Shown here one piece after another: positions 21,483 through 31,261 of a DNA stretch of 64,000 bases. Made by a program: the position numbers and the translations under genes. This DNA comes from Fallopia convolvulus. Lineage: Eukaryota > Streptophyta > Magnoliopsida > Caryophyllales > Polygonaceae. Location: contig OZ024736.1 in NCBI GenBank assembly GCA_964016875.1, positions 42,068,707 to 42,132,706 on the forward strand, written 5' to 3'. The notes beneath the pieces are model-generated. The model made no database searches. It worked only from the letters and a program-made list of their open reading frames with translations, and had not been told where the DNA came from. The first letter of the stretch is position 1. The number at the start of each line of letters is the position of its first letter.

Positions 21483-21773
21483 TTAATTCTTCGTCGAAAT
21501 GTCACCTTCAGTCAGGCGAAGCTGCACCGTGGTTTCTTTGGTGTAGATACGATGTGTTATATCGTTGTCGTTCAAGAAGAAGCGACAATATCCCGGTGGT
21601 GCTCCATAGCCAGCTTCGCTCCAATTCATGATGATGTTTTTTATTGATGCGCCTTGTATCACAGACCATTCCGTCTTTGTCTCCCTCACCCCACGGACGT
21701 GGACGATGGAGAAGTTTATGATGGGTGGAGCAAAGGGGTAGGTTCGCGATGAACACGCTTTCCTTTTAGCCAT
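21483..21773 (-). CDS. 96-aa ORF within the MULE, unknown function
   Basis: Starts MAKRKACSSRTYPFAPPIIN and ends LRLTEGDISTKN. A TATAAA lies at 21840-21845 (minus), 67 bases upstream of the ATG, the right place for a promoter. The protein is basic at the N-terminus and then of mixed composition with VQLRLTEGD near the end. I recognise no family. It sits between the converging PMD and transposase genes and reads with the transposase. It may be an element-encoded accessory protein, a captured host fragment, or chance; the placed TATA box tips me to a real transcription unit. Confidence 0.4.
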   Translation of the reverse strand: MAKRKACSSRTYPFAPPIINFSIVHVRGVRETKTEWSVIQGASIKNIIMNWSEAGYGAPPGYCRFFLNDNDITHRIYTKETTVQLRLTEGDISTKN

Positions 21774-21978
21774 TGGTTTCGGTATAGAGTTTAGGGCTGA
21801 TAGAGCGTGGAGCAACAATGGAGAAGGTTTAGGTCTCATTTTATACTCGGAATTTGCTCGAAGGGAGAGATGTGCATGCATACGTCTTGTCACCAGAAAA
21901 GTTGTTGGTATACTGTTTTCAGAAGCATAAGTCTTGTTTTCAGAAGGAAGTGATGTGCATGCATAAGTCTTTTCACCC

Positions 21979-22120
21979 AGTTGGGGTGAAAGGGGTAACA
22001 GAAGGCGCGCAATGGGGCCTCGTGTCTGCGCGAAATGGGCCTTCGAGTAGGCACGAAGGCCCATTTCGCGCAGACACGAGGGCCCATTGCGCGCCTTCTG
22101 TTACCCCTTTCACCCAACTC
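21979..22120. repeat. Large hairpin in MULE interior
   Basis: Two arms of about 67 bp, nearly perfect inverse copies, flank an 8-base spacer (AGTAGGCA). The centre reads GCGCGAAATGGGCCTTCG, echoing the terminal palindromes. It lies upstream of the small minus ORF. Confidence 0.9.
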
Positions 22121-22132
22121 AGATATTATACT

Positions 22133-22188
22133 ATTAAAAATGGGCCTTCGTAAAAATGGGCCTTCGTGACACGAAGGCCCATTTTTAA
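22133..22188. repeat. Second smaller palindrome
   Basis: ATTAAAAATGGGCCTTCGT is matched by its inverse ACGAAGGCCCATTTTTAAT, with a partial extra copy between. It follows the larger hairpin by about a dozen bases. Confidence 0.85.
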
Positions 22189-22189
22189 T

Positions 22190-22390
22190 GAAAGTACATA
22201 TCCCATAACAATCCATCGAAATACATGAAATATGAAAGTTATTCTTAATAAAGTACATATCCCATAACAATCCATCGAAATACATGAAATATGAAAGTTC
22301 ATAAATCTCCTAAACAGGGCACACAATACATCGAAATACATGAAATACGAAAGTTCTTCTTAATAAAGTACATATCCCATTACAATCCAT
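22190..22390. repeat. ~62-bp direct repeats at transposase gene 3' end
   Basis: AAAGTACATATCCCATAACA and ATCGAAATACATGAAATATG recur in order, two near-identical units and two diverged ones, just beyond the predicted stop of the last transposase/OTU exon. Confidence 0.8.
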
Positions 22391-23104
22391 CTTGCCACAA
22401 CACTGTCCTAAGCAAATGTCTTCGGATCCCGACCGATGTCCCTTCGGGAAGCCTTCCAATGGTCAATCCTCGGGGTAAGAGCCTCGAGCCAGTAGTCGGC
22501 GCTGGGGTCGTGAAATTGACACCATGCATGAGGAGGTGGGGGGGATAGGCGTGTTCCTCATAAGCCATACCTGAAAAAAATGTTATGTCACATATACGCA
22601 AGCAAGATGTACCTAAACAAAAAACTTTAAAAAAAATGATTACAAATTTCTCACCGGTATGAAGTGGTCCCGTTGACCAACGAGGGCAATAGCAACGACA
22701 GGTGGCGGTATCCCATGTCCTTGATTGTTACCAAAAATCCGCAACGGTAAACACGTGTGGGAGCCTCGATCCCTCGATAACATCACAAGTGGCACTTGAT
22801 AAAAGGTAGAAAACACAAGGCCGTGTAGCGGCATGTCTAGCCAGTAACTGTTCGCGCAAGGAGACTCCACATGGCCGATCTGCTCCAAGAAGTCATCAAA
22901 TGATGTAAGGCCCCTAGTGAACAAGACTTGATACATATCTCTGTTACGCATCAATTCTGCCTGAAGCTCCCATCGAATACTGTAATACTCCTCCTCTAGC
23001 TTCCCCAATACGCAAGCAAGGGACCGAAAACCACAATGACCGTCTCCCATCACGTCTCTAGCATCCTCAATGAACGGAAATACAAAACTATCCACATTAC
23101 CCAT
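22380..23104 (-). pseudogene. OTU-like cysteine protease region of MULE transposase gene
   Basis: From 23104, DARDVMGDGHCGFRSLACVL is the OTU catalytic motif (Asp-Gly-x-Cys) and GQRDHFIPV carries the catalytic histidine. Between them WLDMPLHGLVFSTFYQVPLV fits the OTU core. A splice donor after HFIPV (near 22655) and an acceptor TTTTTTTCAG near 22575 join a last exon starting MAYEEHAYPPHLLMHG. OTU proteases remove ubiquitin-type tags; in transposon proteins their use is unknown. It connects upstream to the transposase through a basic, proline-rich linker in another frame: an indel near 23138-23143 (GGGGG run) breaks the join. Confidence 0.8.
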
Positions 23105-24017
23105 GCCAAAGTTAACCCCGCGCCATTTGACGCTCGTCGGGGGCCACGGTGGCTTCCATCGGCGGGGGTAGCGGTGGTAGGAGGCGAAGTCGCAACCGGA
23201 GGCGTATCAACTCCAACTCTGGTCCGTTTCTTATTCCTAGATCTTTTAGGTCTTCCGCGTGGTCGGGATGGCGTCGATGTATTTGCTTTGCTCCGACTGT
23301 CGTTGTCTTTCCGTCTTTGTTGCTCCCTCTTGTACTCTTCCATTACGTGCTCAAGGTGTGTTTTCTCCCTGGTGGTTGAATACTTGTTGGCTCCATCTGG
23401 CGTCTCGTATGGTTTCGGCTCAATAAGGTTTGTGTCTTCAGGATGCTCTGAATCTTTGAACGCTGATGTGATCTGCAAATACTGGTCTCTACGCATCTGA
23501 CCGCTATTTCGCTTTGCCACCATTTCGTCCTACGTGGGGTCTTGAATGGTCAAGGGTACGCATGCAAGGGCAAGATCGTTGTCATCGCTAAGGTCATCCC
23601 ATTCGATCTGTTTCCAAAAAGGATGTATCTCCTCTAGATTGATGGGTACTTTAGTTATGATAGCGTTTGCAACTCGATGCTTGCATGGAAGACCGTGACA
23701 TTCCCTCCAAAAGTAGTCGTCGCACTCCATATCGAGTGTACCCTGCGTCAACTCAATTGTTATGTCATAATACATGTCTAACAACTTACCTAGGCATTGC
23801 CTTGAAACGTGTCCGCGTATAGGACGAAACAGCGCTTTGAACTTATTCGCTAGTAGTCTGTATTTTGTTGGTTTCTTTATTCTGGTTCTCTCAAAGGCTG
23901 TCCTCAAAGTGTTGGTTTGAGATTGCATCTGGATGTGAATCCTTAGTATCAAGGTGTTGAAGCCTCCTCGAGATGAATCCAATATCTTTTTCAGCACAGC
24001 GTGCATCCCTTCGACCC
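23050..24017 (-). pseudogene. MULE transposase C-terminal exon and linker
   Basis: After an acceptor (TTTTTCAG, about 24018) the exon reads VEGMHAVLKKILDSSRGGFN, then HGLPCKHRVANAIITKVPIN, the SWIM-like zinc segment of FAR1/MULE proteins, and PFWKQIEWDD. A TAG in frame at about 23530 interrupts it; the same frame continues as DEMVAKRNSGQMRRDQYLQI and into a basic linker with PSRPRGRPKRSRNKKRTR, an AT-hook-like, nuclear-signal-like tract. The linker leads to the OTU region. Confidence 0.8.
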
Positions 24018-24098
24018 TGAAAAACACATGTCAAAGTTTAAGTATTGAACATATACACTTTCTAATATTCAAACTGAATTCAAATGCTAAAAATGAAA

Positions 24099-24607
24099 TT
24101 ACCTATTGGTGGTTCTCGTCTGAAAGTGGAGTGTATGATCCGTCCAAGCACGAACTATGTTCTTCTTGAATGGATTAAGCCACACCTTCTCCACGTATGC
24201 AATAAGCGTCGGTCGCCATCTTCTCTTCAATTCTACGTACCGTTCTTCAAATGTCGCCTCTGTGGTGGACGAAAAGAGCGCCCAACAAGCGTTTGCAAAC
24301 CCGCGTGACAACTCATGTGGTTTTTCAGCGTTCGCAAACACCTTTAGGCCGTACGCAATAATTTTGTGTCTGATGTGCACCCAACACAACAAATGTTGGA
24401 CTCCGTCCCCGAAAACTTGACTTATCGCCTTGATTAGAGCCTTCTCGCGATCTGTCATGATTGTATTGACCTGGACTCCAAGCTCGTCGTACACGCCTTT
24501 CAATTGAGTTAACACCCACCTATAACTAGCGACATAAATGCAAACCCGATGCTGAATGTATTTCCGGTGCAAGTGAAGCCAACCATCTCCAATAAAGCAT
24601 GTCATAC
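24099..24607 (-). pseudogene. MULE transposase catalytic exon
   Basis: Acceptor at about 24608, donor near 24103. One frame gives LLEMVGFTCTGNTFSIGFAF, the usual strand after the first Asp; the other gives YRWVLTQLKGVYDELGVQVN, TIMTDREKALIKAI with the second catalytic Asp, and HLLCWVHIRHKIIAYGLKVF. The two only join across indels near 24595 and 24535. FANACWALFSSTTEATFEE lies where the third acidic residue of the MULE domain is expected. Broken. Confidence 0.8.
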
Positions 24608-24683
24608 CTAGCACAACAAGTTGTTTTAAGCATTTATACTGGAAATATACTAATCAAGTCGATTACATATTAAAATAACATAC

Positions 24684-25402
24684 CTATTGGTCTTGTATGT
24701 GGAGTCCATAATAACGACATAGGGAAACTTCTTCAGCATGCGCAGACTTGTGGGGTGCACAAAAAACAAGGTATTCATAACATTAGAACCCCTTACTCGT
24801 CTTGGACGGACAATGTATTCTCGGTCTTTCAAGAACTTCAGAGACCATTGTGTCACCGTCAATTCTCCGCAATCCTCAAGAAGTAACTTATCCCTCATAT
24901 TGTAGATTTGTCTAATTGAGGTCACATTTCCCGGGTACCTTGACCTCAACTCTTCAAGTATCATCTTCGGGGTGGCTTGATATAGGAACTTCTCTTTCAC
25001 AAACTCCTTCTGCTCAACTGTCAATCGGCCCGCATATGGATGAGCTAACAAACTAGTGGGAAGGCGATGATTGTGTTGTCCACACTTTACCGTTAAGATC
25101 CATCCATTTTTTCCCTTGAGGCGGACCCCATTCAATTCAAACGGACATCCACACTTCCTAGTCGGTGTATCGGTAAGTGGCTTATAAATGCTCCTATTTT
25201 CCAGTCCGGGCAACACCCTCTTGCCACATCTATATCTACCGGCTAGGTCACAAGTGAGTATGACCCTATTTGGATTTGAGGTTTTTATGACTAGTACAAA
25301 ATTCTTCGAAATTGCAATTTGTCTAGCCCAATCAAGCATTTCTCTTCGATCACTCCACAACACATCGTAGTGGAAAGCAATAGAAAAATCTATTCCGACA
25401 AC
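24684..25402 (-). pseudogene. MULE transposase exon: FAR1/WRKY-GCM1-type zinc finger and first DDE block
   Basis: Exon bounded by TCATAG (acceptor) and GTATGT (donor). It reads WARQIAISKNFVLVIKTSNP, CDLAGRYRCGKRVLPG, CGCPFELNGVRLKGKNGWIL and CGQHNHRLP: cysteines and HNH of the FAR1-type DNA-binding finger. Then TPKMILEELRSRYP and FPYVVIMDSTYKTNR with the first catalytic Asp of the MULE domain. This exon itself has no interruption. Confidence 0.88.
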
Positions 25403-25508
25403 CTATGATTTCAAAATGTAAAAACAAAATATTATAAATTACACTATCCTAACTTTCAATATACTACGTTCTTAAATGACATAATATTATGGGTTCTTTG
25501 AAAAATAC

Positions 25509-25661
25509 CTCTTCTGGCTCGCTTGATGCATCGGAGTCGGTTCCGTATTCTTCTCCCGATACACCTTCCTCATCCTCAGCTATGAAACTATCGATTGACG
25601 ATGAATCTTCCTCCTCGGGATGATAATCGCTCGATGACGTATCTTCTTCTCCTGACGACAT
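25509..25661 (-). CDS. MULE transposase first exon, acidic N-terminus
   Basis: ATG at 25661, 51 codons, ending SEPEE at a GTATTT donor and joining in phase to the next exon. The sequence is rich in Ser, Glu and Asp (SSGEEDTSSSDYHPEEEDSS). Acidic leaders are common in FAR1/MULE proteins. An upstream in-frame TTG is not needed. Confidence 0.7.
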
Positions 25662-25720
25662 TTTTAAGCAATGATGTGGAATGAAGGTATACTCCAACTA
25701 TAATGTGGAATCGAAATGGG

Positions 25721-25728
25721 TATTTATA
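25721..25728 (-). promoter_or_regulatory. TATA box of the MULE transposase gene
   Basis: TATAAATA on the minus strand, 60 bases before the ATG. Confidence 0.7.
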
Positions 25729-25914
25729 GGGGACAATTCGACCGTTTTTTTTACCGTTGAGATCCGCGCAACGAAGCCTCGCGTCAGTCCAACGGTACTT
25801 TTTTTACCGTTGGATTGCGCGCAACACCGTTTCGCGCGCATCGTCGTTGCGCGACCCTTTCCCGTTCCCCCACGCTCCCGAAACCCTTTTTTGATATTCC
25901 GGAATTGCCCTTTT

Positions 25915-25950
25915 CGCGCAACGCCATTTCGCGCGAAATGGCGTTGCGCG
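25915..25950. repeat. Palindrome in right MULE terminus
   Basis: Same 36-bp perfect palindrome as 17875-17910, within the right terminal inverted repeat. Confidence 0.95.
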
Positions 25951-26246
25951 GATATCTGTGTGCGCTTACCAATTTTCTCGTGTACGCAAATCAACAGCCT
26001 TAATTTATATGTTCATTCTGTTCTAGAAAACTATTAATGCAAAAATAATAAGCTTCTAGATTCACTTCACCAAAGAAAAACTATCTAGAAGACTAGAACC
26101 AATCACAGGGAGAATGTTAGATTCAAAAGTCTTGCAATTAGAACCGGAGAAGAGCCCAATTCCAATTTGCAATTTCCCTCCCCCCCTGAAAAACCCTTCC
26201 GCGCCAACGCGGGTTCCCATTTACAATCCCTACGACTTTCTCACCC

Positions 26247-26255
26247 ATATAAAAT
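26247..26255 (+). promoter_or_regulatory. TATA box of the thioredoxin reductase gene
   Basis: ATATAAAAT lies 81 bases upstream of the ATG at 26328. Confidence 0.65.
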
Positions 26256-26327
26256 TCTTCGCCCGTGGAGCTTGCTCCTTCTCAATTTCCCCTCTATCTC
26301 AACTTAATTCGAAGCTTACCAACAACA

Positions 26328-29052
26328 ATGGCTGACGCAAACTCGCACCCGGAGCCCCTCCGTACACGCATCTGCATCATCGGCAGCGGCCCCGCCGCTC
26401 ACACCGCCGCCATCTACGCCGCCCGCGCCGAGCTCCAGCCCGTCCTCTTCGAGGGCTGGATGGCCAACGACATCGCCCCTGGCGGCCAACTCACCACCAC
26501 CTCCGACGTCGAGAACTTCCCCGGCTTCCCCGACGGCATCCTCGGCCTCGACCTCACCGATCGCTTCCGCTCCCAGTCCGTCCGCTTCGGCACCCGCATC
26601 ATCACCGAGACCGTCACCAAAGTCGACTTCTCCGCCGGCTCTCCGTTCCTGGTGTCCTCCGACTCCACCAGGGTGCTCGCCGACTCCGTCGTTGTCGCCA
26701 CAGGCGCCGTCGCTAAGCGCCTCACCTTCGCTGGCTCCGAGGAGTTCTGGAACCGCGGGATCTCTGCCTGCGCTGTCTGCGACGGCGCCGCGCCGATCTT
26801 CCGCAACAAGCCGCTCGCGGTCATCGGCGGCGGCGATTCGGCCATGGAGGAGGCGAATTTCTTGACCAAATACGGTTCCAAGGTGTATATTGTTCATCGG
26901 AGGGATTCGTTTAGGGCTTCGAAGATTATGCAGGCTAGGGCGCAGGCGAATCCGAAGATTGAGGTTTTGTGGAATTCGGTTGTGGAGGAGGCGTATGGTG
27001 CGAGGACTTTGACGGGATTGAAGGTGAAGAATGTGGTGAGTGGGGAGGTGAAGGATCTGGAGGCGTCTGGCTTGTTCTTTGCCATAGGCCACGAGCCGGC
27101 GACCAAGTTCTTGGAGGGGCAGCTGAAGGTGGACGGCGATGGTTACGTTGTGACGGAGCCCGGCACGACAAAGACGAGCGTTAAAGGAGTGTTTGCTGCA
27201 GGAGATGTGCAGGACAAGAAGTATAGGCAGGCCATTACAGCTGCTGGTTCAGGTTTGTGTTCATTACTTGTTGCCTTGTTGCTATTCTCTTGTGTAGAAT
27301 TAGGGCAGTGTGTTGGTCTTGTTGGATAGGGCAGTGTGTAGAATTAGGGCAGTGTGCTATTCTCTGTAGATAGTGAAGTTAAATAAGCTAGTTGCTAACG
27401 TGCTCTTAGTAATATTGCTCAATTGTGAGGCTTTGTTACGAGTTCCATATTTCATATGAAACATAGTGATATTGATGTTCAATCCTTGAGGCATAAGAAG
27501 ACAGTATAGGAACATATAATAGGTTGCTTCTTTGGTCTGTCTTATGAATTGAGAGTAAAAGACTGGATCTTGCCTGTGGGGATAGAATGTTTCAATTTTA
27601 TTTTGACAGCTTGTGTAGATCATTTGCATTTGTTATAAAATGGTGTTTGCTGTTGACCTTTGATATTTGAGCTGGAGAACCAAAAGAAGCGTTCTTTGCT
27701 GTGTAGAATTGCAGTCTGAGGGGTCCTGACTTCTGAGGGGGATAAATACCCTGATTTTGAGTTAGGCTAATTGTTAGCATGTTCATGAAGGCATCATGTC
27801 AGTATCTGGGTCCATTGATAGGATTACAAATATGCTATTGATTGGCTAACTAGTTTAGAGCGTGGAAAAAGCAACTAGCTCGTTGCTATGATAAATTTCA
27901 ATCAGCCAAAGTCTCTTAAAAGGACCAAGATCATTCATGTTTTGCTGAGCTGTGCATTTTGAAGGCTGTAGTGTAGGTTACTATACATTTTCTGTTGGGT
28001 GAGACTCTATGAGGTGTTTGGAGTAGGGAGGTGAAGCTAACTCTTTGATATGTATCATTTTGTCATGAGGGAAGCTCTTGTCTGAGGATATGTCAATTAA
28101 GTAGAGAGGCTTGAATCGGGGATCTTTGTTTCCATCTTCTGAGAGGTTGAAGTTGGGAAGCCATCATTTATGAATGTGAAATTGTTCCACTTTCATTTGT
28201 AGGAAGTTTTTGTTTTGTCCAAATATGAGTATACCCTTTGGTAGAGTCATCATCATCATTGACCCAGTGAGGCTCCGCTATAGCGGAATCTGGGGGTACC
28301 CCTGCCCGATAGATCCAAGAAAAACTGAAATTCAACTATGTGTCAATAATAACTGAATTTAGTTAGAATGCACCAAAATTGATATAGGGACTAAATCAAT
28401 CAACTAGAAGTTTCCCAGTAGTATATCTGGTTTTGTTAAGGCTGCTGGCCTTTTGCCAGGTTCAGCGACTTGAAGAGCGTAGACAGGTAGAATTACTGAT
28501 TACTGGAGTGGATTTATGCTGCTATATTGCTTGCATACCACTCTGCATCTCTTGCTCTACGAGCTTCTGATTATTTGGCATAATGGTCATGCTGTCTAAG
28601 ACACTGATTAAGAGTTCCTGTTCTATCTCATGAAGCTATCCCTCCAAAGAGGATAGTGAAATTTAGGAACCAGTAGTACCTTAGTTTTTGGACTGCTGCC
28701 ACTATTGTCAGTAATAATATTGAAACAATGTTACTGTCAAGTGCATTAGTTTTTGGTTCATTATCACGAATAGTTTACCCCGCATGTCTATTGGCTGTCA
28801 TTTGCCATTGCATCTAGATTAAAGGAGTAGCTGGTGTTCATGTGGATCTTTCTTTTATTTGATTATAAATGTCATTTGATTACTTAAGAAGTGTTTGGTT
28901 CCTTGTTGCTTCTAACAGTTAAAACTAAAGTTGTTGGATTGTTCATGGTAGAAAATCAAACTGGGTCTTCTTGCCTTGCAGGTTGCATGGCAGCATTGGA
29001 TGCAGAGCACTATCTGCAGGAGCTCGGCGCTCAGGAGGGTAAAAGCGATTGA
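26328..29052 (+). CDS. NTR: NADPH-dependent thioredoxin reductase (NTRA/NTRB type), two exons
   Basis: Exons 26328-27252 and 28982-29052 (GT/AG intron of 1729 bp) give a complete 331-aa protein. It moves electrons from NADPH through FAD to thioredoxin h in cytosol and mitochondria. GSGPAAHTAA (about 19-28) binds FAD. C148-A-V-C151 is the redox pair. GGGDSAMEEA (167-176) and HRRDSF (190-195) bind NADPH. GVFAAGDVQDKKYRQ near the end closes the FAD site. Length and the final small exon GCMAALDAEHYLQE match the plant NTR family. No long targeting peptide follows this ATG; a frame open further upstream lacks a convincing earlier ATG. Exon 1's first part is strikingly GC-rich. A MULE ends about 250 bp upstream of the TATA box. 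Confidence 0.95.
28246..28375 (+). mobile_element. SINE-like repeat in the NTR intron
   Basis: TGACCCAGTGAGGCTCCGCT, then GGAATCTGGG and ACCCCTGCCCGATAGATCC, recurs at 46601-46752. The GAGGCTCC...GCGG...TCTGGGG...TACCCC layout recalls the core of a widespread plant SINE group (Au-like, from memory). Ends not fixed. Confidence 0.5.
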
Positions 29053-30537
29053 CTATCTTCTTCATCCTCTATCAACGAAAATCATGTTCCAGTGAAAGAC
29101 TATTCAAGGCTGTAACACACCACCTATAGAAGAAACCTTCAAAGATTGTTAGCCACCATTTGAATGCTTCAGGAACATATTATTTGATACTACTTGTGAT
29201 CATTGAGCTTTTTTCTAGTAATTGACTTTGTTTAGTTGCATCTTTATGGTTTTGGATGAACATGTTATGTTCTGTAGGCTTGTAGAACTGCGCTTGCTGG
29301 TATTAATCAATCATTATCACTCGTTTATGCCTACTCTCCGATATATGTATCCTATATATGTAGGGCAGACAGCGGTCGGGTTGTTTGGAAATTTTAGTTC
29401 CTCACTTATATTTGTTTATTGTGAAATGAATTGCTAATACTATATGAATAAAAGAGGATGAATCAGAATATATTTAGAACTGGCAAATCTGTGCAAATGA
29501 TACATTATAAATTTATAATCGTAGTTTTCTGTTAAAACTTCATAAGAGTATAAATTTGGATATCAATTTAAAAGCAATGAGATAATTGTTGTAATCAAGT
29601 TGCGTGTTTTTACATCTCTAAAAGGAAGTCATGGGAGAGTGCACATAACCGACACACTATCACGAGGAAGCCACATTCTTTGACCATGACATTGAGCTCC
29701 CTCTAAAACAGACATTTGACACATCTTTTTGAACCACCATCATATTCCTTGCCATCGATATTGATTACACATTACATTATATTGCATCTCCTAAATTTAC
29801 TAATTTAGGAGACATTTGTTAGTTTAATATTAACCATAATAGTATATATGTAAGCTTTTAACTAATCCAAACGATAAAGAAAACAATACTCCTTAAAAAG
29901 TTGGGTATTCACTAAAATTTCATAATAATACAAAATTGACCAATTTAAACACCGGTTTCGTTAGAGGTGAAACAAAATGATAAATTGATATGAATTAAGC
30001 AATTAGCTGAAATGCCTACGAGCAGCAACAGTTATCAGTTAAGAGAAATAATTCAAAATTTGTAGGGTAGAAATTCAAGAATTACGGGATGCAACAGTTA
30101 TCGGATACCAGAGGTACCAGTATATCAGTATATGGAACCGCCAGAGAGAGACGGTGTGAATTTGGTCAGAATTATCTACACGCGCATCAGCGCATGTCAT
30201 TGTCAAGTGCCACCCCATTTATACGTGAACCCAACGACTATATTTTGACCTTTCTTCATCATCTAACGTAACGTCATTCCCATTCTTTAAATGCTTGCAC
30301 TGCATGTAAGAAATATCCTGCAACATATTATTATATGCTTCTTTTTGGTGGAATCGACATATTCTATAATAGTTTTTTGGTTTCATCTTCAATAAGTGAA
30401 ATAAAAATGAATTATCATTTCTTTAATTTGGTGGTATTTTTTTAACACATTAATAAAATGTGCTCCGTGTATTTAGTTTTAGAATTAATATTCTATCATG
30501 AAATAACATATGGATCAAGTGATGGAAAATATATAAC
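29053..30537. other. NTR 3' region and AT-rich intergenic DNA
   Basis: The 3' UTR probably ends within the first 400 bases (AATAAA-like ATGAATAAAAGAGG near 29445). Nothing else could be supported. Confidence 0.45.
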
Positions 30538-30555
30538 AGATTAACAGAAGAGGTA

Positions 30556-30773
30556 CCAATACTCAGTTGGTCTAGTGGTAAAGTGGTGCTAGACTCCTTA
30601 AGTGTTGTGCAGGAGATTCGAACTTCGAATCTCACTGGCGACATGTATGGAAAAATTTATATTGGGAGGGTCTCCCCCAAAATGGGGCCACAAAGTACCC
30701 GGTCCGGATGTAGAACGGTGTCCGACCGATCGAACCGGGCGAGCCAAAAGGCAAGACCAAAAAAAAAAAAAAA
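30556..30773 (+). mobile_element. tRNA-derived SINE, full length
   Basis: A block of about 218 bp ending in 16 A. It has an RNA polymerase III A box TGGTCTAGTGG (30568-30578) and a B box GATTCGAAC (30615-30623). AGATTAACAGAAGAGGTA stands on both sides (30538-30555 and 30774-30791), an 18-bp exact target-site duplication. The perfect duplication and tail suggest recent movement, presumably by LINE machinery. Confidence 0.93.
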
Positions 30774-30791
30774 AGATTAACAGAAGAGGTA

Positions 30792-31258
30792 GAAAGACCA
30801 TTTGATACAATTTGCATTTACCATAAGCATTTTTTCAGTAATGTAAGTATGTAACACCTGCTACCAGTTAATTAAGAAAATTGAAGGATCAAAGAAGGTG
30901 GAAAAAGGAATCACCGTTGCAAATGCACTTCGTTGCAAATGCAAGTGTGACGTCTAAACTGTCTACGCTCCAAATTTTAGTAAAATCTTTCTAAATTATA
31001 AAACAGTAGTATTATAACAAAAACTATAGAATTAATATATTGTCTTTACACACAAAAATTGTACCTCATGAGCTCCCTTCCGAGCGCTGAGCACCACCTC
31101 TTCGCTTCGTGATAACAACGCTTGATTTGTGTTGTGTAGGCACATCCCAGAACCTGTTCGGCAAAATGCCGCACCGAAAACCCAAACACATGCAAAAGTT
31201 ACAAACTTCCAACTCCTAATTTCTACTTAATTTCCATTACGAAATGATGCTACCCAAA
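30792..31258. other. Intergenic, 3' flank of AHL gene
   Basis: Contains the likely 3' UTR of the AHL gene (minus) and no other supported feature. Confidence 0.4.
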
Positions 31259-31261
31259 CGG

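Larger units (their letters stand above)
17827..25999. mobile_element. Large Mutator-like element (MULE) with PMD, transposase and OTU genes
   Basis: Ends of about 90-100 bp are inverted copies of each other, each containing the same 36-bp perfect palindrome (17875-17910 and 25915-25950) and the flanking GCACACAGA(C/T)AT. TTAATTTA at 17819-17826 and 26000-26007 may be the target-site duplication; it is 8 bp, AT-rich, and Mutator elements usually make 9, so the outer limits are provisional. Inside are a + strand PMD gene, a small minus ORF, and a minus strand FAR1/MULE transposase gene leading into an OTU protease domain. Both large genes are broken. The right end stops about 250 bp upstream of the thioredoxin reductase TATA box. 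Confidence 0.85.

Noticed and set aside
17819..26007. TTAATTTA as a firm MULE target duplication
   Set aside because: Eight AT-rich bases can match by chance and Mutator duplications are usually nine; kept only as provisional.
26316..27184. Long open frames antisense to the thioredoxin reductase exon
   Set aside because: Shadows of a GC-rich real gene; repetitive Gly/Arg text with no family.
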